Origin: Gemmobacter aquatilis
GTDB taxonomy: Bacteria > Pseudomonadota > Alphaproteobacteria > Rhodobacterales > Rhodobacteraceae
Direction: 5' to 3'
NCBI RefSeq assembly: GCF_900110025.1
Contig: NZ_FOCE01000001.1
Location: 537,382 to 601,381, forward strand
Length of the DNA stretch: 64,000 nucleotides
Shown here: positions 11,493 to 19,953 of the stretch, piece after piece
How the letters are laid out: each line of letters starts with the position of its first letter
Position numbering within the stretch: position 1 is the first letter of the stretch
The notes under the pieces: model-generated
What the model was told of the DNA's origin: nothing
Databases searched by the model: none
Seen by the model: only the letters and a program-made list of their open reading frames with translations
Translations under genes and position numbers: made by a program

Positions 11493-12266
11493 TCAGCTTT
11501 CCTTACGCGTCAGCAGCTTCGCCGGGCGCAATGCCTCGGCCGCCTTGAACAGGCTGAAGGTCTGGTTGACGTAATTCACTACCCCGCCGATCTGATCGAG
11601 GTATTTCTGCAACTCCGGCGTCCGCTCCGCCTCCACCACCTGCACCGGGCGGTCCGGTCCCTCGCCCTCGAACTGGCAATAGAACAACGGCTCGCCACGT
11701 TTCAGGATGATGTCCTTTTCCGGCTCGTGCCACTCGAACGCCCACATCAGCGGGCGTGGCCAGACATTGATCGGAAAGCGCCCGCCAAAGATCGTGCCGG
11801 GCAGCGGATCCTTGCGGTAATGCATGAAGGCCGAAAGCTGCGTCACATAAACCATCTCGTCGGCGATGAAGCAGTAGGGCGTGGCAAGCTGCACCGTCGG
11901 GCGATCCGGGTAACGCCATTCCGCCTCGTTCACCAGCGTCAGCACCTCGCCCAGCTTGTTGCCCCGGATGGTCGAAGCCGCCCCCGCCCGGTTGATCAGC
12001 ACCGCCTTGCCCTTGTCGTCCCGGCCAAAGCCGATATGGATGTCGAAGGGGCATTTCACCATGAAATACCGGCTTTCCAGCTGAATCACCCCGGGGCAAC
12101 GGCTGGCCGATTTCGCATGGGCCTTGTTGGTCTGGCGGAAACTCACCCGCTCCGGCGCATCATACAGCACCGCCCCCTTGTCCGAAGTCAGAAACCAGCC
12201 GACGCTGATCGGGCCAGACCGCGGCCCCTCATCCTCGGGTCGGTCGAACGTCACTGTGATCTGCAT
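11493..12266 (-). CDS. Conserved hypothetical protein, first gene of sulfotransferase operon
   Basis: 257 residues starting MQITVTFDRPEDEGP, with a good SD (GGCGAGG, four to five bases before ATG). I do not recognise a named family. Visible features are a string of aromatic and proline-rich beta segments (GTIFGGRFPINVWPRP, MWAFEWHEPEKDIILKRGEP), the pair RYFMVKCPFDIHIGF, and no membrane span or signal peptide. The composition suggests a soluble beta-rich fold. It precedes the sulfotransferase by four bases and is very probably cotranslated with it, so a role in the same modification pathway is plausible but not shown. Confidence 0.7.
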   Translation of the reverse strand: MQITVTFDRPEDEGPRSGPISVGWFLTSDKGAVLYDAPERVSFRQTNKAHAKSASRCPGVIQLESRYFMVKCPFDIHIGFGRDDKGKAVLINRAGAASTIRGNKLGEVLTLVNEAEWRYPDRPTVQLATPYCFIADEMVYVTQLSAFMHYRKDPLPGTIFGGRFPINVWPRPLMWAFEWHEPEKDIILKRGEPLFYCQFEGEGPDRPVQVVEAERTPELQKYLDQIGGVVNYVNQTFSLFKAAEALRPAKLLTRKES

Positions 12267-12331
12267 GAATGCCTCGCCCTTTGCGCCACAGAAAAGCCCC
12301 CCGCCTGCAAAGTCAATCCGGCCCCCTCGCT

Positions 12332-12403
12332 TTCATCTTGGCGCAAATATCCTCGGGGGGTGAATTGGCCGCAGGCCAAGAGGGGGGCAGACAGCCCCCC
12401 TTT
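12332..12403. repeat. Dispersed intergenic repeat, copy 1
   Basis: Contains TTCATCTTGGCGCAAATATCC followed by TCGGGGGG, a short variable part with TTGGCCGCAGGCCAA, and the hairpin GGGGGGC-AGACA-GCCCCCC (12382-12400). The same layout recurs near 17.8, 27.7, 41.2 and 47.5 kb. The hairpin followed by TTT could terminate transcription on the plus strand. Confidence 0.75.
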
Positions 12404-12492
12404 GCGGCGACGCGCGCCCCGCGCGGCGCAAAAGCTTGACTCCGCCCGCCCCCCGCCGCAAAGGGCTGCAACCCACCGCAAAGGAGCCTCAA

Positions 12493-13188
12493 ATGAGCGA
12501 TGATCGCCTGATCGTGGCACTCGATGTGCCGAATGTCGTGCAAGGGCTCGACCTTGCGCAACGCATCGGCGATGCCGTCAGCTTTTACAAGATCGGGCTG
12601 GGGATGCTGACCGGCGGCGGGCTGGCGCTGGCCAATGAATTGAAACAGGAACATGGCAAGCGCATCTTCCTGGACATGAAGTTCTTCGACATCGGCGCCA
12701 CGGTCGAGGCGGCGGTGCGCGGCATCGCGCAATATGATCTCGATTTCCTCACCGTGCATGGCGACCCGCAGGTGGTGCGCGCCGCCGCCGAAGGCAAGCG
12801 CGGATCGGATCTGAAGATCCTCGCCGTCACGGTGCTGACCTCGCTGGATCGCGCCGATCTGGATGCGAACCTCATCATCCCCGGCGACATTCACGACATC
12901 ACGCTGGAACGCGCCGCCCGCGCGCTGGAGGCTGGCGCCGATGGCGTGATCGCCAGCCCGCAAGAGGCCGCGATGATCCGCGCTCTGCCGCAAGCGGCAG
13001 GCAAGCTGATCGTCACCCCCGGCGTGCGGCCCGCAGGGTCGGCGCTGGGCGATCAGAAACGCGTGGCGACCCCGGCACAGGCGATTGGCGACGGTGCGAA
13101 CCATATCGTGATCGGTCGCCCGATCTGGCAGGCCGCCGACCCGCGCGCCGCAGCCCAGGCCGTGCTCGCCGAACTGGCAGCGATCTGA
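12493..13188 (+). CDS. pyrF: Orotidine 5'-phosphate decarboxylase
   Basis: A 231-residue TIM-barrel enzyme, the normal length for the bacterial PyrF. It decarboxylates OMP to UMP, the last step of de novo pyrimidine synthesis. The catalytic charged network is in FLDMKFFDIGATV (D-x-K-x-x-D), the N-terminal strand reads LIVALDVP, and the phosphate-binding end reads TPGVRPAGSALGDQKRV and IVIGRPIW. The ATG is chosen because AAAGGAG lies about eight bases upstream and the family begins with this segment; an ATG 57 bases earlier adds non-conserved sequence. It stands alone between a dispersed repeat and a terminator. Confidence 0.96.
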   Translation: MSDDRLIVALDVPNVVQGLDLAQRIGDAVSFYKIGLGMLTGGGLALANELKQEHGKRIFLDMKFFDIGATVEAAVRGIAQYDLDFLTVHGDPQVVRAAAEGKRGSDLKILAVTVLTSLDRADLDANLIIPGDIHDITLERAARALEAGADGVIASPQEAAMIRALPQAAGKLIVTPGVRPAGSALGDQKRVATPAQAIGDGANHIVIGRPIWQAADPRAAAQAVLAELAAI

Positions 13189-13217
13189 CGCCAACCCACG
13201 ATAGCCATGCCATGCAA

Positions 13218-13241
13218 AAGGCGGCCCCGAGGGGCCGCCTT
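13218..13241. terminator. Rho-independent terminator after pyrF
   Basis: Stem AAGGCGGCCC / GGGCCGCCTT around CGAG, 30 bases after the pyrF stop. The T-tract is short (CTTCAT), and A residues flank the left side, so it may also serve the convergent gene at 13276. Confidence 0.65.
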
Positions 13242-13275
13242 CATGACAGGTTCACCCTGTCTCTGATGCCGTGGC

Positions 13276-13617
13276 TCAGTTCTCCACCGGCGCCGGGGTC
13301 GGCGCAGGGGCTTCCGGGGCGACAGCCTCCGGGGCCGGGGCGGGTTGTTCGGTCGGCGTCATCGGCGCCGGGGCCGGTGTCCCTTCCGGGGTGGCATCGG
13401 CGGCCGGGGGCGGGGCGTTTTCGATGGTGATATTGGTCTCGCCCTCTGCCGGACGGCTGGCGCTGTCGGGCGCCCCCAGCGTGAACCACAGGATCGCCAG
13501 AACGGCCACCACGCCGCCCAGAATGAACAGAACGATGCCCATCCCGCTGCTGCGACGGGTCTCGATCACGGTGGTGCTGCCTCCCGGCGGGGTATAGGTC
13601 GTGTGTTGCTCGGCCAT
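13276..13617 (-). CDS. Single-pass membrane protein with Pro/Ala-rich tail
   Basis: 113 residues: a short polar N-terminus (MAEQHTTYTPPGGSTTVIE), one hydrophobic span of about 20 residues (GMGIVLFILGGVVAVLAILW), then a periplasmic, low-complexity tail rich in P, A, E and T (repeats of the type PAPAP, PEAPAP). This is an N-in/C-out single-span topology by the positive-inside rule (TRR precedes the span). No enzymatic motif is present. The tail could be a flexible tether in the periplasm. Function unknown. Confidence 0.65.
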   Translation of the reverse strand: MAEQHTTYTPPGGSTTVIETRRSSGMGIVLFILGGVVAVLAILWFTLGAPDSASRPAEGETNITIENAPPPAADATPEGTPAPAPMTPTEQPAPAPEAVAPEAPAPTPAPVEN

Positions 13618-13708
13618 GTCAGTCTCCGTGGGTTACAGTTGATGGCCCGTCAACGCGCCGATCCCTGCCGGGGTTCCCCCGCCCCGCTTGCCCCCGGCCA
13701 AACCCCGC

Positions 13709-13969
13709 TCAGTCGTTGATGTCGCGGGTCCAGCGCTTCACCGCGCCGCGCTGCTGCGGAAAGGCCGCGCGCAGGCCCAGCCAGCCCAGCAGCGACACCC
13801 CCGCAAACACCGCAAGCTGTGCATAGAACCCCAAGGCGATCAGGCCCGACCACAGCACCAGCCCCACCATCACCGCACCGATGGCAAAGCCCAGAAAGAT
13901 ATAGCCGGGCGCCAGCACCTCGACGATGCCGATGGCAAAGCCGCCCGCGATCCACAGCCACCATGCCAT
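13709..13969 (-). CDS. NfeD-like membrane protein (short form)
   Basis: 86 residues beginning MAWWLWIAGGFAIGIVEVLAP, with two to three predicted membrane spans and the loop PGYIFLGFAIGA that is typical of short NfeD-family proteins. The expected C-terminal OB-fold domain is missing, so this is the short form often paired with a stomatin-like gene. Its ATG overlaps the stop of the SPFH gene by one base (TGATG), giving translational coupling. Together they probably form a membrane microdomain complex. An inner-membrane location is expected. Confidence 0.8.
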   Translation of the reverse strand: MAWWLWIAGGFAIGIVEVLAPGYIFLGFAIGAVMVGLVLWSGLIALGFYAQLAVFAGVSLLGWLGLRAAFPQQRGAVKRWTRDIND

Positions 13970-14850
13970 CAGCCGCGCCCCTTCAGCAGCGAGAAGGCAT
14001 TGCTGAACGCCTCCAGCGCATGGGCAGGCACAAGGATCGTCTGCTTGCCGCCGCCCTTGGCCATCTCGCCAATCGCCTCCACCTGTTTCAGCGCCACCTG
14101 ATACTGCGCCGCCTCCAGCCCGTTCATCTTGATCGCCTCGGCGATCACGCCGGTCGCATAGGCCTCGGCATCCGCCAGAATGCGCCGCGCCTTGGCCTCC
14201 TGTTCGGCGGCATACAGCTCGGCATCGGCGTTCAGCTCCACCGCGCGCTTCTTGCCCTCGGCCTCGGTCACCTGTGCGCGCCGCGCTCGTTCGGCGTTCA
14301 GCTGCTGCAACATGGCGGATCGCGTCGCCTCGTCCAGATTGACATCCAGCACCTCGGCCCGGGTGACCTCGATCCCCCAGTCGTCCACCATCGCCGCAAC
14401 CTGTTCGCGCACCTTGGCGATCAGATCGGCGCGGTTCGATTGCACCTGATCCAGTTCCAGCTTGCCGATTTCCGACCGCACGATCCCGGCCACGGTGGTG
14501 GCAATCGCCCCGTCCACATCGCGAATCCGGTAGACGGTCTTTTCCGGCTCGATGATGCGATAGAAGACCGAGGTTTCCACTTTCACCATCACGTTGTCGG
14601 CGGTGATCGCATCCTGCGAGGCGGTGGGCAACTGGCGCTCCAGGATCGAAACCTTGTGGCGCACCCGGTCCAGAAACGGCACCACGAAATTGATGCCCGG
14701 CCCCAGCACGGCGCGCAGCCGACCAAAGCGCTCCACCACATGCTTCTCGCTTTGCGACACGATCCGCACGCCAAGGAAGATGCACAGGATGATGAAGGCG
14801 GCCAGCGCAAGCCAGATCGCATTGCCGCCCAACAGGGCCTCGTTGTCCAT
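13969..14850 (-). CDS. SPFH / Band 7 protein (stomatin-like, QmcA family)
   Basis: 293 residues. An N-terminal membrane anchor (AIWLALAAFIILCIFLGVRIV, about residues 10-30) is followed by the SPFH domain (SEKHVVERFGRL, GPGINFVVPFLDRV, TADNVMVKVETSVFYRI) and a long alanine/glutamate helix (AERARRAQVTEAEGKKRAVE) that forms the coiled coil of flotillin-like oligomers. It probably forms ring-like membrane assemblies that organise proteases or quality control. The downstream NfeD-like gene is the usual partner. The upstream 260 bases contain no gene; they form a divergent promoter region shared with dadA. Confidence 0.9.
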   Translation of the reverse strand: MDNEALLGGNAIWLALAAFIILCIFLGVRIVSQSEKHVVERFGRLRAVLGPGINFVVPFLDRVRHKVSILERQLPTASQDAITADNVMVKVETSVFYRIIEPEKTVYRIRDVDGAIATTVAGIVRSEIGKLELDQVQSNRADLIAKVREQVAAMVDDWGIEVTRAEVLDVNLDEATRSAMLQQLNAERARRAQVTEAEGKKRAVELNADAELYAAEQEAKARRILADAEAYATGVIAEAIKMNGLEAAQYQVALKQVEAIGEMAKGGGKQTILVPAHALEAFSNAFSLLKGRG

Positions 14851-15110
14851 GATGCCAAAACTCCTGAAATCTATGCCCCAGCATGGCCTTCACAAAGCGC
14901 CCAAGCAATAGGCAGTTGATTCCGGCGCAGAACCTTTGTCCCCCACGGTTTCCTTGCGCAAGATTCAAGCAGAGCCGAAGAATATTCGGCAGGTTCCGCC
15001 TATTGCCGCAGCTTCTTGCACATCCCCCGCCTTCGCAGCCGCAGAACGCCAAAAGATTTCCGCCAGATGCGCTATTCTTCTTTCATTCCTTTCAACATGC
15101 GGAGATCCCC

Positions 15111-16412
15111 ATGAAAATCGTCATCCTCGGCGCAGGCGTGATCGGTGTGACCTCCGCCTGGTATCTGTCGCAGCAGGGGCACGAGGTGACGGTGATCGAC
15201 CGTCAGCCCTCGCCCGCGCAGGAAACCAGCTTTGCCAATGCGGGCGAGGTCAGCCCCGGCTATTCCGCCCCCTGGGCCGCGCCGGGCATCCCGCTGAAGG
15301 CGATCAAGTGGATGTTCCAGAAACATGCGCCGCTGATCATCCAGCCGAAGCCCGATCTCGCCAAACTGTCGTGGATGGCGAAGATGCTGATGAACTGCAC
15401 CGCCGACGCCTATCATGTGAACAAGTCGCGCATGGTGCGGCTGGCGGAGTATTCGCGCGATTGCCTGATCGAGCTGCGCAATGAGACCGGCATCCGCTAT
15501 GACGAACGCACGCAGGGCACGCTGCAGGTGTTCCGCAGCCAGAAACAGGTTGAAGGCGCCGCGAAGGACATCGAGGTGCTGCGTCAGGACGGCGTGCCGT
15601 TCGAGGTGCTGGACCGCGCGGGCTGCATCGCCGCCGAGCCGGGTCTGGCCAATGCCGCCGACAAGATCGCGGGCGGGCTGCGCCTGCCAGGCGACGAGAC
15701 CGGCGATTGCTTCAAGTTTACCAACAGCCTGGCCGCAATGGCCGCGGCGGCGGGCGTGACCTTCCGCTGGGGCGTGGCGATCCAGCGGCTGAACGTCGAA
15801 ATGGGGCGGGTTTCCTCGGTCGATACCTCGGAAGGGCGGCTGCATGCCGATGCTTTCGTGCTGGCGCTTGGCAGCTATTCGCCGCTGCTGGCCGCGCCGC
15901 ATGGCATCAAGCTGCCGATCTATCCGCTCAAGGGCTATTCGATCACCGTGCCGATCGTCGATGCCGACCGCGCGCCGGTGTCCACCGTGATGGACGAAAC
16001 CCACAAGATCGCCATCACCCGGCTGGGCGACCGGATCCGCGTCGGCGGCATGGCCGAAATCGCGGGTTTCGACATGTCGCTGCCCGCCAAGCGCCGCGCC
16101 ACGCTGGAACACTCGGTCGAGGATCTGTTCGGCGGCGCGGGCGACCAGTCGCAGGCCACCTTCTGGACCGGGCTGCGCCCGATGACGCCCGACGGCACGC
16201 CGGTGGTGGGCCGCTCGCCCATCGCCAACCTGTTCCTCAACACCGGCCACGGCACGCTGGGCTGGACGATGAGCTGCGGCTCGGGCCGGTTGCTGGCCGA
16301 CATCATCTCGGGCCGCGCGCCGGACATCCAGCACAGCGACCTCGGCTATGCCCGGTACGAGGCCAAGGGCCGCATGGCCGCCCCGGCCCGGTCCCCCGTC
16401 CCGGCAGAGTAA
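15111..16412 (+). CDS. dadA: D-amino acid dehydrogenase
   Basis: A 433-residue FAD enzyme of the DadA family (usual length about 430). The dinucleotide motif [15 protein letters not shown] opens the protein, followed by [18 protein letters not shown], a signature of DadA. The C-terminus has [15 protein letters not shown] and [17 protein letters not shown], the second FAD contact. It oxidises D-alanine and other D-amino acids to 2-oxo acids, passing electrons to the membrane quinone pool. The start ATG 15111 has GCGGAGA about five bases upstream; the open frame extends further up without similarity. No alanine racemase gene lies next to it. The upstream region contains AT-rich GAATATTC, a possible regulator site, not proven. 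Confidence 0.93.
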   Translation: MKIVILGAGVIGVTSAWYLSQQGHEVTVIDRQPSPAQETSFANAGEVSPGYSAPWAAPGIPLKAIKWMFQKHAPLIIQPKPDLAKLSWMAKMLMNCTADAYHVNKSRMVRLAEYSRDCLIELRNETGIRYDERTQGTLQVFRSQKQVEGAAKDIEVLRQDGVPFEVLDRAGCIAAEPGLANAADKIAGGLRLPGDETGDCFKFTNSLAAMAAAAGVTFRWGVAIQRLNVEMGRVSSVDTSEGRLHADAFVLALGSYSPLLAAPHGIKLPIYPLKGYSITVPIVDADRAPVSTVMDETHKIAITRLGDRIRVGGMAEIAGFDMSLPAKRRATLEHSVEDLFGGAGDQSQATFWTGLRPMTPDGTPVVGRSPIANLFLNTGHGTLGWTMSCGSGRLLADIISGRAPDIQHSDLGYARYEAKGRMAAPARSPVPAE

Positions 16413-16530
16413 CCCCCTCCCCAACCCTCCCCCGTTTCGGGGGAGGGCGCGCGTTCCCCTCTCCGCGCGACGCCCTCCCTCTCCCCCCCCCGGGGGAGAG
16501 GGCCGGGGTGAGGGGGCAGCCCCCCGTGAC
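16413..16530. repeat. Tandem G/C hairpin repeat block
   Basis: Two large inverted repeats follow dadA: CCCTCCCCCG-TTT-CGGGGGAGGG (16425-16447) and CCCTCTCCCCC-CCCC-GGGGGAGAGGG (16477-16502), then GCCGGGGTGAGGGGG. Sequences of this type are common dispersed intergenic repeats in proteobacterial genomes. It may also stop dadA transcription, although no T-tract follows. Confidence 0.7.
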
Positions 16531-16559
16531 CCCGCATCTGCGCCGTGCTATCCTGCGCC

Positions 16560-17813
16560 ATGCCCGCGCTTTGCCGTTCCTGCCTGACCTCTTTTGACAG
16601 CGGCGCGCGTTGCCCCGTCTGCCGCAGCCCGCGCATCCTCAGCCACCCTGAACTGTTCAGCCTGTCCATCGCCCATATGGATTGCGACGCCTTCTATGCC
16701 TCGGTCGAAAAGCGCGACAATCCGGATCTGCGCGACAAACCGGTGATCGTGGGCGGCGGCACGCGGGGCGTTGTCTCCACCTGCTGCTACATCGCCCGCA
16801 TTTCCGGCGTGCGCTCGGCCATGCCGATGTTTCAGGCGCTGAAACTCTGCCCCGGCGCGGTGGTCATCAAACCCCGGATGCAGGCCTATGTCGAAGTGTC
16901 GCGCGCCATTCGCGCCATGATGGACGATCTGACCCCCGCCATCGAACCCCTGTCGCTGGACGAGGCGTTTCTCGATCTGACCGGCACCGCCCGGCTGCAT
17001 GGCGCGCCCCCTGCCGTGATGCTGGCCCGCCTCGTGCAGCGGATGGAGACGGAGCTGGGCATTTCCGGCTCCATCGGGCTCAGCCACAACAAGTTTCTCG
17101 CCAAGATCGCGTCGGACCTTGATAAACCGCGCGGCTTTTCGGTGATCGGCCGGGCGGAAACGCAAGCCTTTCTGGAACCCAAACCCGTGCGCATCATCTG
17201 GGGCGTCGGCACTGCTACGCAGGCGGCGCTGGAAAAGGCCGGCATTCGCACCATCGCCGATCTGCTGCGTTGGGATCGCGCCGACCTGACCGCCCGTTTT
17301 GGGCAGATGGGCGAACGGCTCTGGCATCTGGCCCGGGGCGAGGACCGGCGCCGGGTCAGCCGCGACGAAAAGATGAAGTCGATTTCCAAGGAAACCACCT
17401 TCAACGAAGATACCGCCGATGCCGATCTGCTGGATGGTCACCTCTGGCGCCTTGCCGTGCAGGTGGCCGATCGGGCCAAGGCCAAGGATCTGGCCGGGCG
17501 CACCGTCACGCTGAAGCTGAAACGCGCCGATTTCAGCCAGATCACCCGCCGCCACAGCCTGACCGAACCGACACAGATCGCCGACCGGATATACCGCGAG
17601 GCCCGCGCGCTGTTCGATCTGGTGCCCAAGGGCGCCGCCTACCGGCTGATCGGGGTCGGCATCGCCGATCTGGCCCCCGGCGCCAGCGCCGATCAAAGCA
17701 ACGATCTGCTGGACCCAAGCGCCGCCACCCGCAGCCGCGCCGAACAGGCCACCGATGCGATCCGCGCCCGCTTTGGCAAGGATGCGATCATCAAGGGCCG
17801 CGCCCTGCGCTGA
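16560..17813 (+). CDS. dinB: DNA polymerase IV with N-terminal zinc-ribbon-like extension
   Basis: 417 residues, longer than the usual 350-residue DinB. The Y-family palm motifs are intact: IAHMDCDAFYASVEKR and LSLDEAFLDLTG carry the metal-binding acidic residues, followed by the helix-hairpin-helix thumb (IIWGVGTATQAALEKAGI) and little-finger domain. Ahead of the polymerase is a short module MPALCRSCLTSFDSGARCPVC, with cysteines at 5, 8, 18 and 21 in CxxC...CxxC spacing, likely binding zinc. The ATG at 16560 is chosen because it starts just before the first cysteine pair. The enzyme performs error-prone translesion synthesis. A dispersed repeat follows the stop. Confidence 0.92.
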   Translation: MPALCRSCLTSFDSGARCPVCRSPRILSHPELFSLSIAHMDCDAFYASVEKRDNPDLRDKPVIVGGGTRGVVSTCCYIARISGVRSAMPMFQALKLCPGAVVIKPRMQAYVEVSRAIRAMMDDLTPAIEPLSLDEAFLDLTGTARLHGAPPAVMLARLVQRMETELGISGSIGLSHNKFLAKIASDLDKPRGFSVIGRAETQAFLEPKPVRIIWGVGTATQAALEKAGIRTIADLLRWDRADLTARFGQMGERLWHLARGEDRRRVSRDEKMKSISKETTFNEDTADADLLDGHLWRLAVQVADRAKAKDLAGRTVTLKLKRADFSQITRRHSLTEPTQIADRIYREARALFDLVPKGAAYRLIGVGIADLAPGASADQSNDLLDPSAATRSRAEQATDAIRARFGKDAIIKGRALR

Positions 17814-17826
17814 CCCCCTGCTGCAG

Positions 17827-17890
17827 CTTCATCCTGGCAAAATACTCCGGGGGAGGCGCGCGGCACGCGCGGCGGGGGCAGCGCCCCCTC
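17827..17890. repeat. Dispersed intergenic repeat, copy 2
   Basis: CTTCATCCTGGCAAAATACT with CCGGGGGAG downstream, a GCGCGCGGCACGCGCGGC inverted stretch, then the hairpin GGGGGC-AGC-GCCCCC (17874-17888). It separates the convergent dinB and amidohydrolase genes and may terminate both. Confidence 0.75.
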
Positions 17891-17896
17891 TGCCCC

Positions 17897-18769
17897 TCAC
17901 TCCGCCGCCAGCGCCTGCCCGCTGCCAAAGGCTCCGGCGATCTCGCTTACCACGCCCGCGATCAGCCGCTGGAAGGCCGCGAAATCCGGGCGTTTCTCGA
18001 TCCGCACCTCGTCCATATACAGCGCCCGGTCGATCTCGATCTGCACCGCATGTTGGCGGCGCGACGGGCGGCCATAGCTTTGGGTGATATAGGCCCCGGC
18101 GAAAGGCGCATTGCGCACCACCCGCAGCCCGGCGCGGCGGAAGGCCGCCTCGATCACCTCCATCACCTCGCGCCCGGCCGAGGCGCCGAAGCGATCGCCC
18201 AGCACCACCTCGGGGCGGGGATGGCCGGGGCGGCCCTGCGGCTCGATCGCCTCATGCGGCATCGAATGGCAATCGACCAGCACCGCCTGCCCGAATTCCA
18301 GATGTGCCTCGTCCAGCAACCGCCGCAGCGCGTCGTGATAGGGGTGCCAGTGCAGCCGCAGCCGCGTCTCGGCCTCGGCCAGCGGGATCTTGCCGCGATA
18401 GATCGCCCGCCCCTGCGCCACCACCCGCGGAATCACCCCCAGCCCCGAGGTGACGCGTGGATTGTGCGGGTTGCGCACGATCCCCTCGATCACCGCCGGG
18501 TCCAGCTCGTCGCAGGCGCGGTTCAGGTCCAGATAGGCGCGCGGCACCCGCGCCGCGATCAGCGGCGCCCCCACCCCCGGCGCCCCGGCGAACAACTCGT
18601 CCACGAACGCATCTTCCGAAGACCGGATCAGCCGCGTATCCAGCGCCGTTGCCGCCAGAAAGGCGCGCGGATAGTCCCGCCCGCTATGGGGCGAGGAAAA
18701 CACGACCGGGCTGTCCCGGCGGGCCGGGCGCAGCAGGCAATAGGCTTCGGTCACGGTCCTGAATGTCAT
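17897..18769 (-). CDS. N-formylglutamate amidohydrolase family protein
   Basis: A 290-residue protein of the N-formylglutamate deformylase family (HutG-like). Motifs: SPVVFSSPHSGRDYP near the N-terminus, RSSEDAFVDELFAGAP, PRAYLDLNRACDELDP, VLVDCHSMPHEA and ITQSYGRPSRRQHAVQIEI, which hold the His/Glu zinc ligands. It would hydrolyse N-formyl-L-glutamate or a similar N-acyl amino acid in histidine catabolism, but no hut genes are nearby, so the physiological substrate is open. The start is the first ATG (18767-18769), with only a weak SD; a GTG 48 bases upstream is possible. Confidence 0.9.
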   Translation of the reverse strand: MTFRTVTEAYCLLRPARRDSPVVFSSPHSGRDYPRAFLAATALDTRLIRSSEDAFVDELFAGAPGVGAPLIAARVPRAYLDLNRACDELDPAVIEGIVRNPHNPRVTSGLGVIPRVVAQGRAIYRGKIPLAEAETRLRLHWHPYHDALRRLLDEAHLEFGQAVLVDCHSMPHEAIEPQGRPGHPRPEVVLGDRFGASAGREVMEVIEAAFRRAGLRVVRNAPFAGAYITQSYGRPSRRQHAVQIEIDRALYMDEVRIEKRPDFAAFQRLIAGVVSEIAGAFGSGQALAAE

Positions 18770-18809
18770 GCAAAAGATATAGCCCGGTTTTTTCTTCCGC
18801 CAAAACCCC

Positions 18810-18838
18810 TTGAACACCCCGGCGAGTCTCTTTATAGA
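18810..18838 (+). promoter_or_regulatory. Sigma-70 type promoter of tRNA-Val
   Basis: TTGAAC (18810-18815), 17-base spacer, TATAGA (18833-18838). The promoter lies about 75 bases upstream of the tRNA gene and drives tRNA-Val and perhaps rpmJ. Confidence 0.7.
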
Positions 18839-18912
18839 GCCCCCACCGACGCGGATCAGCCCGCGCCGACGCCGTTTTCGGCGCGGTGCGCAGGTGGGGC
18901 CGAAAAGGATGT

Positions 18913-18987
18913 GGGCGGTTAGCTCAGCGGTAGAGCACTACGTTGACATCGTAGTGGCCACTGGTTCGATCCCAGTACCGCCCACCA
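18913..18987 (+). tRNA. tRNA-Val (anticodon GAC)
   Basis: A 75-base cloverleaf including encoded CCA. Acceptor GGGCGGT pairs with ACCGCCC, the D arm contains GCTCAGCGGTAGAGC, the anticodon stem CTACG/CGTAG closes the loop TTGACAT with anticodon GAC (reads GUC/GUU valine codons), and the T arm is CTGG-TTCGATC-CCAG. The discriminator is A. Confidence 0.97.
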
Positions 18988-19054
18988 TTTCACCGCTTTC
19001 GCAAGAAGGCATATCGGATTCAAGGCGCACGCGCGCCGCGAAAAGGAGACGGCC

Positions 19055-19180
19055 ATGAAGGTCAAGAACTCGCTCCGCTCGCTGAAGTTGCGTCACCGCG
19101 ACTGCCAGGTCGTGCGCCGCAAGGGTCGCGTTTACGTGATCAACAAGACCCAGAAGCGCTACAAAGCCCGTCAGGGCTGA
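19055..19180 (+). CDS. rpmJ: 50S ribosomal protein L36
   Basis: A 41-residue basic protein, [20 protein letters not shown] followed by [21 protein letters not shown]. This is the alphaproteobacterial C-minus type of L36: only one cysteine remains, so the zinc ribbon of the classical form is absent. The SD AAAAGGAG lies about eight bases before ATG. It is a structural protein of the large ribosomal subunit. It lies 67 bases after tRNA-Val and is followed by a strong terminator. Confidence 0.96.
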   Translation: MKVKNSLRSLKLRHRDCQVVRRKGRVYVINKTQKRYKARQG

Positions 19181-19201
19181 GCGTCTGGCTTCAGCAGCTA
19201 C

Positions 19202-19238
19202 AAAAAGACCGCCGCGGGAAACCCGGCGGTCTTTTTCT
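19202..19238. terminator. Rho-independent terminator after rpmJ
   Basis: AAAAAGACCGCC-GCGGG / CCC-GGCGGTCTTTTT stem with small bulge and loop AAA, followed by TTTTT. It is located between rpmJ and a convergent gene and can serve both. Confidence 0.85.
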
Positions 19239-19266
19239 TTGTGCCCCCCTTTGGCGCGCCCCGCCT

Positions 19267-19833
19267 CTACCGCGCCATGCCGTGATATTCGGGGTTCGGG
19301 CGCATCTCGACCGCCGCCGCCATGCGGTTCGACATGTTGTAGAACGCGGCCACTGCCGCGATGTCCCAGATGTCGCGCTCGGCGAATCCCTCGGCACGCA
19401 GGGCCGCCCGGTCGGCCTCGGCCATTTCTGCCGGATGGTTGGTCAGCTTTACCGCGAAAGCCAGCATCGCCCGCTGGCGCGGCGGCAGCGGCGCCACCCG
19501 CCAGTTCTGCGCGATCACTTCCGCCAGCGCCGCATCGCCGGTCAACTGCCGCAGCGCCGCACCGTGCGCGGTCAGGCAATAGACACATTCGTTCTGCGCC
19601 GACACTGCCACCGCGATCATCTCGCGTTCGGCCTTGCTCAGCCCCGACGGCGCCAGCATCAGATCGTTATACATCGCCATGAAGGCGCGCAGTTTGTCGG
19701 CATCAAAGGCATAGGCCAGCAGCACATTGGGGATAAGCCCCAGCTTTTCCTGACATTTGTCGAAATAGGCCCCAATGTCGGCGGGCGGCGGGTTCAGCGG
19801 CGCCAGATCCAGCGCGGTAACGGGTTCGTCCAT
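19267..19833 (-). CDS. Peroxidase-related protein, AhpD/CMD family
   Basis: A 188-residue helical protein of the carboxymuconolactone decarboxylase / AhpD superfamily. The active-site motif is ECVYCLTAHGAAL (CxxC followed three residues later by His), typical of alkylhydroperoxidase-like uncharacterised peroxidase-related proteins. It probably reduces hydroperoxides through the vicinal cysteines; an electron donor is not encoded nearby. The start ATG 19831-19833 has GGAGG six bases before it; an ATG 15 bases upstream is also in frame but would overlap that SD. Divergent from a glutathione S-transferase, which fits a detoxification theme. Confidence 0.88.
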   Translation of the reverse strand: MDEPVTALDLAPLNPPPADIGAYFDKCQEKLGLIPNVLLAYAFDADKLRAFMAMYNDLMLAPSGLSKAEREMIAVAVSAQNECVYCLTAHGAALRQLTGDAALAEVIAQNWRVAPLPPRQRAMLAFAVKLTNHPAEMAEADRAALRAEGFAERDIWDIAAVAAFYNMSNRMAAAVEMRPNPEYHGMAR

Positions 19834-19953
19834 GGTATCCTCCCTCATTCCGCCCAGCCTGCCGTAGCGGCAGCCCCGACGGAAGCGCAGCCACCATTTA
19901 CGTTGCGTCGCGTCCCGCCTAGCATCCCCCCAAGCCAGTTGACCGGAGGATCC

